A stretch of DNA of 38,944 nucleotides from an uncultured Christensenella sp. (GTDB lineage: Bacteria > Bacillota > Clostridia > Christensenellales > Borkfalkiaceae), in assembly GCA_949878495.1 (NCBI GenBank), contig CATLAR010000006.1, positions 1-38,944 of the forward strand, read 5' to 3'. Numbering within the stretch: the first letter of the stretch is position 1; every line of letters starts with the position of its first letter. The notes under the pieces are model-generated. The model saw only the letters and a program-made list of their open reading frames with translations. It searched no databases and was not told where the DNA came from. The position numbers were made by a program, and so were the translations under genes. Below, piece after piece: positions 19,545 through 27,539 of the stretch.

Positions 19545-20699
19545 ATGTCCGGTTTCGGAAAAAAAGGACCTTCTAATCCCGACGGACAGTCGGTTGAAGA
19601 GCTTGAAAAACAGTACGCGGCGACGGTAGATAAAATCCGCGCCATACTCGCGGGCAGAAAGGACAAGCGCGATTTGAGCAACGCGGACAAGTCCAAACTG
19701 CGCACGGAGTATTTGCGCGCGTCGCAGCTCGCGCAAAAACTTTCCACCCGACACACCGATAACGACAAGGTGGAAAAGTACAAGCAGGACGCCGTAAAAC
19801 TGTCCGCCCGAGCAACGGAGTACGGCTCGGCGATAAACAGCAAAATACCCTCAACGACGTTCGACGACGTGAAGGGACTTGACGAAGTAAAGAAAATAGT
19901 CAAAAGTTTTATTTTCATTGCACAGAACCCCGAAATTATAAAGCATTATAAGATCGAGGGCGGGCTGGGAATGCTTATGTACGGCGCTCCCGGCACGGGT
20001 AAAACGATGTTTGCGGAAGCCATTGCAAACGCTCTGCGGCTGCCCCTTTTCGTCGTTACCCCCGCGGATATATTCAAATCTTACGTGGGTGAGTCGGAAG
20101 CGGCGGTACGCCAGATTTTCGACGAAATCGACGCTTGCCCCGACGGCGCGATACTTTTCGTAGACGAATGCGAGTCTATTTTTTCGCGGCGCACGAGCGA
20201 CACCAAGGACTATAAAGCGGCGGTCACGACCGAGCTTTTACAGCGCATTAACGGCTTCGGCGTAAACGGCAGTAAGCGAATAATAATCGCGGCGACCAAC
20301 CGTCCCGACGTAATCGACCCCGCGTACCTGCGTTTCAAGAGATTTTCGCACCGCGTGCACGTCACGCCGCCCGACCTGAACGCCAAACGCGCGATTATCG
20401 AGAGCAAGCTCAAGGGCATAGAACTTTCGGGAATTACCACCGAAGAAATTCTGGAAATGACGGAAAATTATACGGCGGCAAAAATGCCTATCGGCACCGT
20501 CAGCGTGAAAACGGCGTACTATTCGGCGGCGGATATATGCGGAATAATAGAGGAAACGTGCCGTCTTGCGCTTGAAAAAATACAGGAAGCGCAGTCGAAA
20601 ATCCCCATTCCGCTTACGCGGGAAATGTTTGAAACTTCGTTCAAAAAACTCAGGCCGAGCATCAGCGCGGAGCTTCTCAAAGAATACAACGACTTTTAA
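19545..20699 (+). CDS. Vps4/katanin-like classical AAA+ ATPase with MIT-like N-terminal helical region
   Basis: Walker A 'MYGAPGTGKTMFAEAIA', pore loop 'FKSYVGESEAAVRQIF', Walker B 'AILFVDECES', sensor 1 'IIIAATNRPDVIDPAYLRFKRF', sensor 2 region 'YSAADICGIIEETCRLAL', C-terminal 'EMFETSFKKLRPSISAELLKEYNDF' typical of the Vps4/katanin/Cdc48 clade. The N-terminal ~90 aa is predicted helical by eye. Confidence 0.82.
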   Translation: MSGFGKKGPSNPDGQSVEELEKQYAATVDKIRAILAGRKDKRDLSNADKSKLRTEYLRASQLAQKLSTRHTDNDKVEKYKQDAVKLSARATEYGSAINSKIPSTTFDDVKGLDEVKKIVKSFIFIAQNPEIIKHYKIEGGLGMLMYGAPGTGKTMFAEAIANALRLPLFVVTPADIFKSYVGESEAAVRQIFDEIDACPDGAILFVDECESIFSRRTSDTKDYKAAVTTELLQRINGFGVNGSKRIIIAATNRPDVIDPAYLRFKRFSHRVHVTPPDLNAKRAIIESKLKGIELSGITTEEILEMTENYTAAKMPIGTVSVKTAYYSAADICGIIEETCRLALEKIQEAQSKIPIPLTREMFETSFKKLRPSISAELLKEYNDF

Positions 20700-20707
20700 G
20701 AAAATTC

Positions 20708-20738
20708 AAAAGCTCGGTGGCGACGCCCCCGAGCTTTT
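20708..20738. terminator. Hairpin terminator between the AAA operon and convergent yitT gene
   Basis: AAAAGCTCGG (20708-20717) and CCGAGCTTTT (20729-20738), perfect 10-bp stem. Confidence 0.85.
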
Positions 20739-20755
20739 AATAAACGCAAAAATAT

Positions 20756-21673
20756 TTAAAGCGTGTTTCTGAAACCCTTGCCGAGTATCTCGTTCGTGTC
20801 CGTAAGGATAACGAACGCGGCGGGGTCTACGCTATGAATCTTTATTTTAAGCCGCAACGCTTCCGCGCGGTTGCAGACGATAAGCATTATCGTCTTATCT
20901 TCGCCCGTGTACCCGCCCTGCGCGGTAAACGACGTATAACTTCGGTGCATACCGTCAATTATATACGGCGCGATAAGTTCGGGGTTGGAAGTTATAATCG
21001 TAACGTATTTACTCTTGCCAATGCTCTCTATAACGCTGTCGATAAGGAACGCTTTGAAGAAGAGTCCGAGTATCGAATAAAGACCCGTCCGCAAATCGAA
21101 AATGAAGAACGTTGACGAAGCGATTATAAGGTCGGTGGCGAACAGCGCTTTTCCTATGTCCATTTTCGTGTATTTTTTGACTATCAGCGCGACTATGTCC
21201 GTCCCGCCCGAGCTTGCGTTGCAGTTGAAGAGTATCGCCGCGCCTATGCCCGTCAAAAGCATTGCATACAAAAATTCAAGAAATTTTTCGTCCGTAAGCG
21301 GCAAAGTTACGCCCGTTACGCGCATTATCTGCTCTATAATCCACATTTCAAACGTGTACATAAGCGAGCAATACGCCGTCTTGAAAGTACAGCCTTTGCC
21401 AAGGAAAATAAAGCCTATTAATATCAGCAGCGCGTTGAGAATCATCATTATGACCGACTGAGTCATAAACGCTATATGCGGCGTTATGTAATTCGAAAGA
21501 ATAATCGCAATGCCGCTCACGCCGCCCGTGGCGAAGTTATTGGGGCCCTTGAAGAAGAATACCCCGAACGCGATCATAAGAACGCCGAAATTGAGTATGA
21601 TCCAATGCAGGATTGTACTCTTTATTTTTTTGCGCTTTTCCTGCGGTGTAAGTTGTTCTTTCGTCTTTTTCAT
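20756..21673 (-). CDS. YitT family membrane protein (DUF161 + DUF2179)
   Basis: 'LNFGVLMIAFGVFFFKGPNNFATGGVSGIAIILSNYI', 'NCNASSGGTDIVALIVKKYTKMDIGKAL', C-terminal DUF2179-like 'VTIITSNPELIAPYIIDGMHRSYTSFTAQGGYTGEDKTIMLIVCNRAEALRLK'. Confidence 0.9.
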   Translation of the reverse strand: MKKTKEQLTPQEKRKKIKSTILHWIILNFGVLMIAFGVFFFKGPNNFATGGVSGIAIILSNYITPHIAFMTQSVIMMILNALLILIGFIFLGKGCTFKTAYCSLMYTFEMWIIEQIMRVTGVTLPLTDEKFLEFLYAMLLTGIGAAILFNCNASSGGTDIVALIVKKYTKMDIGKALFATDLIIASSTFFIFDLRTGLYSILGLFFKAFLIDSVIESIGKSKYVTIITSNPELIAPYIIDGMHRSYTSFTAQGGYTGEDKTIMLIVCNRAEALRLKIKIHSVDPAAFVILTDTNEILGKGFRNTL

Positions 21674-21710
21674 AATTTTCCCAAAATAGCCGAGATTCCC
21701 GTAAGAACTC

Positions 21711-22784
21711 TTATATCGTTCCGCCGAAGCCTTTGCCCAGAATTTCGTTTGCGTCGGTAATTATCACAAACGCCTCGGGGTCGATTTCGCGTATCTTGAT
21801 TTTGAGTTTAAGCGCCTCGTTGCGTTTGCAAACGGTAACCATAACTTTTTTCTTTTCGCCCGTGTACCCGCCTTCCGCGTCGTACATCGTAAAGCCGTGG
21901 TTTATGACCTTTAATATGTAGTCGGATATAACTTCGTAATGCCGCGTTATTATCGTTATGTATTTGGTTTTACTGATGCTCTCTATCACGCCGTCGAGAA
22001 GGAAGGACTTCGTGAACAGACCCAGCATCGAGAACAGCGCCGACGACACCGTAAACGTATAGAAAGATATGAGCACTATAATCATATCGATAAGCATTAA
22101 CGCCATTCCTACGTTCAGCGAGGTGTATTTTTTGAGTATGAGCGCGATAATATCGGTGCCGCCCGAGCTTGCGCCGCAGTTGAATATAAGCGCGCCGCCC
22201 ACTCCGAACAGCAGTATCGCGTAAACGAGTTCGAGCAACGGCTGTCCGCCCGTCCATTGCGCAACGCCGTCGATTCTTACGATTTCGCCCGCAGGGTCCA
22301 GCACCCATTCGGCAGTCAACGGTTTTTCAAGAGGGCACACGACTTCAAGCAGGTAAATAATTCCCGTATACGCCAGCGAGCAGAAAATAGTGCGGATAGT
22401 GCATTGCTTGCCCAGAACTATAAGCCCGATGACAAGCAGCAATACGTTTATAATCGCCATTATCACGCCTTGCGAGAAAATTTCCGCAACAGCCTTGGGT
22501 AAAAAGCTGTTTATGATAATAGCCACGCCCGCAATGCCGCCGAGCGTGAGATTGTTGGGCGTCTGGAAGAAATAAACGCTGCACGACATCATAATGATGC
22601 CCACTACGAGCAGCGTCCACCTTAGAACGGTGCGCTGTCTTTTCTGTTTTACGGTGAGTATTTTGTCGCCGTAAACTTTCGGCTTTTCAGCCTGCGTTTC
22701 GGCAGTTTCTCCGCCTTCCGCGGGGGGGATTTCCGTTTCGCTTACGGAATTGTTTTCTTCGTTTTGAATGATCTCTTTGTTCAT
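21711..22784 (-). CDS. YitT family membrane protein (DUF161 + DUF2179), paralog of neighbour
   Basis: 'NCGASSGGTDIIALILKKYTSLNVGMAL', 'ITIITRHYEVISDYILKVINHGFTMYDAEGGYTGEKKKVMVTVCKRNEALKLKIKIREIDPEAFVIITDANEILGKGF', closely similar to the adjacent gene. Confidence 0.9.
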   Translation of the reverse strand: MNKEIIQNEENNSVSETEIPPAEGGETAETQAEKPKVYGDKILTVKQKRQRTVLRWTLLVVGIIMMSCSVYFFQTPNNLTLGGIAGVAIIINSFLPKAVAEIFSQGVIMAIINVLLLVIGLIVLGKQCTIRTIFCSLAYTGIIYLLEVVCPLEKPLTAEWVLDPAGEIVRIDGVAQWTGGQPLLELVYAILLFGVGGALIFNCGASSGGTDIIALILKKYTSLNVGMALMLIDMIIVLISFYTFTVSSALFSMLGLFTKSFLLDGVIESISKTKYITIITRHYEVISDYILKVINHGFTMYDAEGGYTGEKKKVMVTVCKRNEALKLKIKIREIDPEAFVIITDANEILGKGFGGTI

Positions 22785-22813
22785 TTGCCGTCTCTCTGTT
22801 TTTAGTTAATTTG

Positions 22814-22842
22814 ATGATAACATACCCGATAAAATAAGTCAA
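22814..22842 (-). promoter_or_regulatory. Sigma-70-type promoter for the yitT pair
   Basis: On minus strand TTGACT (837-842 of 22.8 kb) - 17 bp - TATCAT (814-819), about 30 bp upstream of the start codon. Confidence 0.7.
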
Positions 22843-22884
22843 TTTAAACGCGCGAATTTGCTTGCCGATTTATAAAAATGCATA

Positions 22885-22913
22885 TTGATTTCACGGTTGC
22901 CGTGTGGTATAAT
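22885..22913 (+). promoter_or_regulatory. Sigma-70-type promoter, predicted TSS at or next to the lipoprotein ATG
   Basis: TTGATT (22885-22890) - 17 bp - TATAAT (22908-22913); ATG at 22920. Confidence 0.7.
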
Positions 22914-22919
22914 ATAGAT

Positions 22920-23171
22920 ATGGAAAAAACTGTAAAAATTACCGTATTCATATTCGTTTTAATACTGGCGCTTTCGGCGGCGGCGCTTGTCGGCTGCAAG
23001 CCGGCAGAAACTTACACTCTTTTATATATCGTAATAGAAACTCAGGTGACGGCGGTTGCCTACGAGGGTTATGAATTTGTCAAATGGTCGGACGGCGTTT
23101 TTGATACCGTAAGAACGGATACTTACATTTCTAATTTTAATGTTCAGGCTATTTATGAAAAGATTAATTGA
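22920..23171 (+). CDS. Small lipoprotein with InlB B-repeat-like C-terminus
   Basis: MEKTVKITVFIFVLILALSAAALVGCKPAE: signal peptide with lipobox; then 'YEGYEFVKWSDGVFDTVRTDTYISNFNVQAIYEKI' resembles an InlB-type repeat. The longer ORF start at 22878 lies upstream of the -10 box, so 22920 is preferred. Confidence 0.6.
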   Translation: MEKTVKITVFIFVLILALSAAALVGCKPAETYTLLYIVIETQVTAVAYEGYEFVKWSDGVFDTVRTDTYISNFNVQAIYEKIN

Positions 23172-23195
23172 AATAAATTATAAGGAGATATATTT

Positions 23196-23231
23196 ATGAA
23201 ACAACCAAGACAACACCACAAAAGTAATTAA
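23196..23231 (+). CDS. Possible 11-aa micro-ORF with strong RBS (MKQPRQHHKSN)
   Basis: TAAGGAGATATATTTATG, then 10 sense codons and TAA, followed by a hairpin terminator. Confidence 0.3.
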   Translation: MKQPRQHHKSN

Positions 23232-23278
23232 TCGGCTTGATAATTGCTGTGGTAAAGTCGGAACGGGTGTTGGTTTTT

Positions 23279-23314
23279 ACGGCGGGGCGGGAAATTCGCT
23301 CCGCCGTATTTTTT
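23279..23314 (+). terminator. Rho-independent terminator
   Basis: ACGGCGG (23279-23285) with CCGCCGT (23301-23307), then ATTTTTT. Confidence 0.8.
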
Positions 23315-23333
23315 AATTTCGCTTTTGCGCGTA

Positions 23334-23362
23334 TTGACTTTAAGGCGGTAAAGTTGTATAAT
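23334..23362 (+). promoter_or_regulatory. Sigma-70-type promoter for GH13/glgB genes
   Basis: TTGACT (23334-23339) - 17 bp - TATAAT (23357-23362), SD TGAGGA, ATG 23384. Confidence 0.75.
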
Positions 23363-23383
23363 ATTTTCATATGAGGACTTGCA

Positions 23384-25426
23384 ATGATTAACCGTAACGC
23401 GCTTTTCGCCGACGAAACGCCGCTTTTCAAAACTCCTTACGAGCCCGACGCGGGAGATACCGTATCGCTCGTTTTGCGTACGCTCGCAAACGACGTTTTG
23501 CGCGCGGAAGCGGTTATTAACGGCGTAAACCATAAAATGACCAAATTCAGAACGGACGAGCATTTCGATTACTACCGTTTTTCCTTTAAGTGTACGCGCA
23601 AAAAAGTCGCCTATCATTTCGTCGTCGCCGACGAGGACGATATGGTTTGTTACGACCGTTCGGGTTGCGCGGAAAACAGTCAGCCCGAGTTCGAATTTTC
23701 CTTTATCCCCGGCTTTAAAGTTCCCGATTGGGCAAAAGGCGTAGTGTTCTATCAGATTTATCCAGACAGGTTTTGCAACGGCAACCCCGATAACGACGTC
23801 GAGGATAACGAGTACTACTACACGGGCGGGCATTCAAAGCGCATACGCGAATGGTATAAGTTTCCCGACGAGCTGGACGTGCGCTGTTTCTACGGCGGCG
23901 ACTTGCAGGGCGTAAGTCAAAAGCTCGATTATTTGCAGGATCTGGGCGTGGAAGCCATTTACTTCAACCCGCTTTTCGTTTCGCCGTCAAACCATAAATA
24001 CGACACGCAGGACTACGACTATATCGACCCGCATTTAGCGGTAATAGAGGACGACTGCGACCACGCGTTGCAGGCTTGGGAGAAACACAACGGCTTTGCG
24101 CCAAAGTACATTGCCCGCACAATATCCCGTAATAACCTTGAAAAATCCAACGAATATTTCTCCGCGCTCGTCGAAGAAATTCACTCGCGCGGAATGAAGG
24201 TCGTCATAGACGGTGTGTTCAATCACTGCGGCTCTTTCAATAAATGGATGGATCGCGAGGGCGTTTATCTCAATAAGCCCGGCTATGAAGCGGGCGCGTA
24301 TCAGTCTGAAAAAAGCCCGTACAGAAATTACTTCAAATTCGACAAAAACGAGGCAAGGAGCGAGTACGAGGGGTGGTGGGGATTCCCCACTCTGCCCAAG
24401 CTCAACTACGAGCAGAGCCGCGAACTCGAAGAGTATATCCTTTCGCTGGGCGCAAAGTGGGTGTCCGCGCCCTATAATGTGGACGGCTGGCGGCTGGACG
24501 TTGCCGCGGACCTTGGTCACAGCCCGAAATATAATCACTGTTTCTGGAAAAAATTCCGTGCCCGCGTCCGCGCGGCTAACCCCGAGGCGTTCATATTCGC
24601 CGAGCATTACGGCTCACCCGAGGCGTGGTTCGACGGCTGCGAGTGGGACTCGGTAATGAACTACGACGCGTTTATGGAACCGGTCAGCTGGTTTTTGACG
24701 GGTATGGAAAAGCACAGCGAGGCGTTCGATTACGGCAAACTTTGGGACGGGAAGCAGTTCTTTAATCTTATTTTCAAGAATATGGCTAAATTCCCGCGTC
24801 CGTCCCTCGATTCGGCGCTTAACCAGCTTTCCAATCACGACCATTCGCGGTTTTTAACGCGCACGAACGGCACGGTGGGTACTACTAAAACGCGCGGACC
24901 GCACGCGGCGGGCTACGGCGTTGATAAAAGAATAATGCAGCTTGCCGTGTTAATGCAGATGACCTGGGTCGGCTCGCCCGGCGTTTATTACGCGGACGAA
25001 GCGGGGCAAGTCGGCTGGACCGACCCCGACAGCCGCCGCACTTATCCTTGGGGAAACGAGGATAAAGAGCTGATTGCCCTGCACAAATCGGCAATCGCGC
25101 TGAGAAAAAAAATAAAATGTCTGAAATCGGGCAGCATTAAACCGCTTGACGCGGGCATAGGATATATCGCGTACGGCAGGTTCGACGGGGATGAATGTTG
25201 CGCGGTAGTAATAAACTGCACGGATAAAGAAATCTCGCTGAACGTGCCCGTGTGGGAAATGGGCGTTCCGCACGACGGCGCGGAAATGACTTTGAAGTTT
25301 GCCTGCGGGAGCTGGGGCTATACCGAGTACGAGGAAAAAAGCCCCGTGCGGCACGGCAGGTTGTTTTTGACTCTGCCCGAAAAATGCGGTTGCGTTTATC
25401 GCTACGCATTCAACGCCGACGCTTGA
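23384..25426 (+). CDS. GH13 family alpha-amylase/neopullulanase-like glycosidase
   Basis: 'VFYQIYPDRFCNGNPDND', 'DLQGVSQKLDYLQDLGVEAIYFNPLF', 'GMKVVIDGVFNHCG', 'NVDGWRLDVAADLG', 'IFAEHYG', 'LSNHDHSRFLT'. Confidence 0.92.
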   Translation: MINRNALFADETPLFKTPYEPDAGDTVSLVLRTLANDVLRAEAVINGVNHKMTKFRTDEHFDYYRFSFKCTRKKVAYHFVVADEDDMVCYDRSGCAENSQPEFEFSFIPGFKVPDWAKGVVFYQIYPDRFCNGNPDNDVEDNEYYYTGGHSKRIREWYKFPDELDVRCFYGGDLQGVSQKLDYLQDLGVEAIYFNPLFVSPSNHKYDTQDYDYIDPHLAVIEDDCDHALQAWEKHNGFAPKYIARTISRNNLEKSNEYFSALVEEIHSRGMKVVIDGVFNHCGSFNKWMDREGVYLNKPGYEAGAYQSEKSPYRNYFKFDKNEARSEYEGWWGFPTLPKLNYEQSRELEEYILSLGAKWVSAPYNVDGWRLDVAADLGHSPKYNHCFWKKFRARVRAANPEAFIFAEHYGSPEAWFDGCEWDSVMNYDAFMEPVSWFLTGMEKHSEAFDYGKLWDGKQFFNLIFKNMAKFPRPSLDSALNQLSNHDHSRFLTRTNGTVGTTKTRGPHAAGYGVDKRIMQLAVLMQMTWVGSPGVYYADEAGQVGWTDPDSRRTYPWGNEDKELIALHKSAIALRKKIKCLKSGSIKPLDAGIGYIAYGRFDGDECCAVVINCTDKEISLNVPVWEMGVPHDGAEMTLKFACGSWGYTEYEEKSPVRHGRLFLTLPEKCGCVYRYAFNADA

Positions 25427-25507
25427 CGGTTTGCTTCGATAAAACGCCGAATCTGCGGCATATATCGTGGGTAATTAATAAAAACAGCAATTTTTTAAGG
25501 GGGACTT

Positions 25508-27535
25508 ATGGATAATAAATTTTTCGGGGAGCTGGACAGATACCTGTTCCACCACGGCACGCATTACGAGCTTTATAACAAAATGGGCGCGCATTTGCGC
25601 GAGATTGACGGCGTTCGCGGCGTGCATTTCGTGCTCTGGGCACCTAACGCCAAAGCCGTTTGCGTGGTATCCGACGGCAACGGCTGGACGCCCTGGCGGG
25701 ACGTTATGGAAAAGGTCGACGACGCTATGTGGGAGCTGTTCGTCCCCGGTATGTGCGAGGGCGTAAAGTATAAATATCTTATAGTCGGCGCGGACGGCGG
25801 CGAGGTTATGAAAATAGATCCGTACGCGTTCCGTTCCGAGCTTCGCCCCGCAAACGCTTCCGTTGTTGCAAACCTCGACAATTATAAATGGGGTGACAAA
25901 CAGTGGCGCAAAAGCAAAAAGGGCGAAAACTTCCTTGAGAAGCCTATGTCCGTTTACGAGGTGCATCTCGGAAGCTGGAAAAAGGACCTTTCCAAGTGGG
26001 ACGAGGACCAGTATTTCGACTACCGCAGGCTCGCGCACGAACTCGCCGAATACGTCGGGTATATGGGTTATACGCACGTAGAACTGATGGGCATTTGCGA
26101 GTATCCTTTCGACCCGAGCTGGGGCTATCAGGTTACGGGTTATTTCTGCCCTACGGCGCGCTACGGCTCGCCCGAGGACTTTATGTACTTCGTAGATTAT
26201 ATGCATTCGCAGGGGATCGGCGTTATCCTCGATTGGGTGCCCGCGCATTTTCCCAAGGACGCGTTCGGTCTTGCCAACTTCGACGGTACGCCCCTTTACG
26301 AATACGCCGACCCGCTTCGCGCGGAATACCCCGAGTGGGGAACGAAGGCGTTCGACCTCGGCAAAAAAGAGGTGTCGAACTTCCTTATCGCCTCGGCGTT
26401 TTTCTGGGTTGAAAAGTACCATATCGACGCGCTTAGAGTGGACGCCGTCGCGGCAATGCTCTACAACAGTTTCGGGCGCGAGCAATACCGTCCCAACGTC
26501 TACGGCGGCATAGAAAATCTTGAAAGTTTCGAGTTTTTCCGTCATCTCAACAGCGTTTTAAGACAGCGTACGGAAGCGTTTCTCATTGCCGAGGACAGCT
26601 CGATTATCGACGGTATAACCAAGCCCGCGAAAAAAGGCGGGTTCGGGTTCGGGCTTAAATGGAATATGGGCTGGATGAACGATTCCATTAAATACTATAA
26701 CACCGACCCAATTTTCAGACCCTACTATCATTGGATGATGACTCATACTCTCGAATACATATTCAACGAGAGTTATATGCTCGTTTTGTCGCACGACGAG
26801 GTCGTTTACGGCAAGGGCAGTATGATAAACAAGTTCCCCGGCAGTAAAGCCGATAAATTGAAGAGCCTTAAAACCTGCTATACTATGATGATAGGTCACC
26901 CCGGCAAGAAACTGCTGTTTATGGGGCAGGACTTCGCGCAGGAAAGCGAGTGGAACTTCAAAAAGGGGCTTGATTGGTGGCTGTGCGACGTGGACGAACA
27001 CCGCGACGTGCTAGGTTGCTGGCGCGCGCTTTTGCACCTTTATAAGGAGCGCCCCGTTCTGCACAACGACTGCGGAGGTCCGAATACTTTCGAGTGGATA
27101 AACAGCGGCGATTTCCACCGCAACATTTTCACGTTCATAAGGCGCAACCCTTGGAATTACAACAACGCTTTGGTGTTCGTTTGCAATTTTGCGCCCGTAG
27201 ACAGGGCGGAAATGGGCGTGGGCGCGCCCGTGCCCGGCGTTTACAAGCGTATTTTTACTACCTATTCCGAGGACAGTCCGTTTGAAATAGAGGCTAAGGA
27301 AGAGCTTTGCGACGGCAGAAAATATAAGCTGACGTTCGATTTAAGACCGCTTGAATCTGTCGTGTTCGAGGTGCCTTATATCGAGGCGACCGAAGCCGAG
27401 CTGAAAAAGGAAAAGACGGTTAAAAACCGCATTAAGCGCACGCACAAAGAGGCGACGACGGATAATTCGCACGTGCCGCAGGTCACCGTGCCCGAGGAAA
27501 TGCTCCCCGCAAAAAAGAAAACGACCAAGAAATAG
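25508..27535 (+). CDS. glgB: 1,4-alpha-glucan branching enzyme
   Basis: 'GVHFVLWAPNAKAVCVVSDGNGWTPWRDVM', 'YEVHLGSWKKD', 'THVELMGICEYPFDPSWGYQVTGYFCPTARYGSPEDFMYFVDYMHSQGIGVILDWVPAHFPKD', 'ALRVDAVAAMLY', 'LIAEDSS', 'LSHDEVVYGKGSM'. Confidence 0.95.
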   Translation: MDNKFFGELDRYLFHHGTHYELYNKMGAHLREIDGVRGVHFVLWAPNAKAVCVVSDGNGWTPWRDVMEKVDDAMWELFVPGMCEGVKYKYLIVGADGGEVMKIDPYAFRSELRPANASVVANLDNYKWGDKQWRKSKKGENFLEKPMSVYEVHLGSWKKDLSKWDEDQYFDYRRLAHELAEYVGYMGYTHVELMGICEYPFDPSWGYQVTGYFCPTARYGSPEDFMYFVDYMHSQGIGVILDWVPAHFPKDAFGLANFDGTPLYEYADPLRAEYPEWGTKAFDLGKKEVSNFLIASAFFWVEKYHIDALRVDAVAAMLYNSFGREQYRPNVYGGIENLESFEFFRHLNSVLRQRTEAFLIAEDSSIIDGITKPAKKGGFGFGLKWNMGWMNDSIKYYNTDPIFRPYYHWMMTHTLEYIFNESYMLVLSHDEVVYGKGSMINKFPGSKADKLKSLKTCYTMMIGHPGKKLLFMGQDFAQESEWNFKKGLDWWLCDVDEHRDVLGCWRALLHLYKERPVLHNDCGGPNTFEWINSGDFHRNIFTFIRRNPWNYNNALVFVCNFAPVDRAEMGVGAPVPGVYKRIFTTYSEDSPFEIEAKEELCDGRKYKLTFDLRPLESVVFEVPYIEATEAELKKEKTVKNRIKRTHKEATTDNSHVPQVTVPEEMLPAKKKTTKK

Positions 27536-27539
27536 AGGA

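Noticed and set aside
1-20699. Known DISARM or BREX system
   Set aside because: SNF2 and other helicases are present, but no methyltransferase, PglZ, DUF1998 or phospholipase D-type genes are visible in this window.
25475-26545. 356-aa antisense ORF
   Set aside because: Shadow of glgB, whose catalytic motifs are unambiguous on the plus strand.
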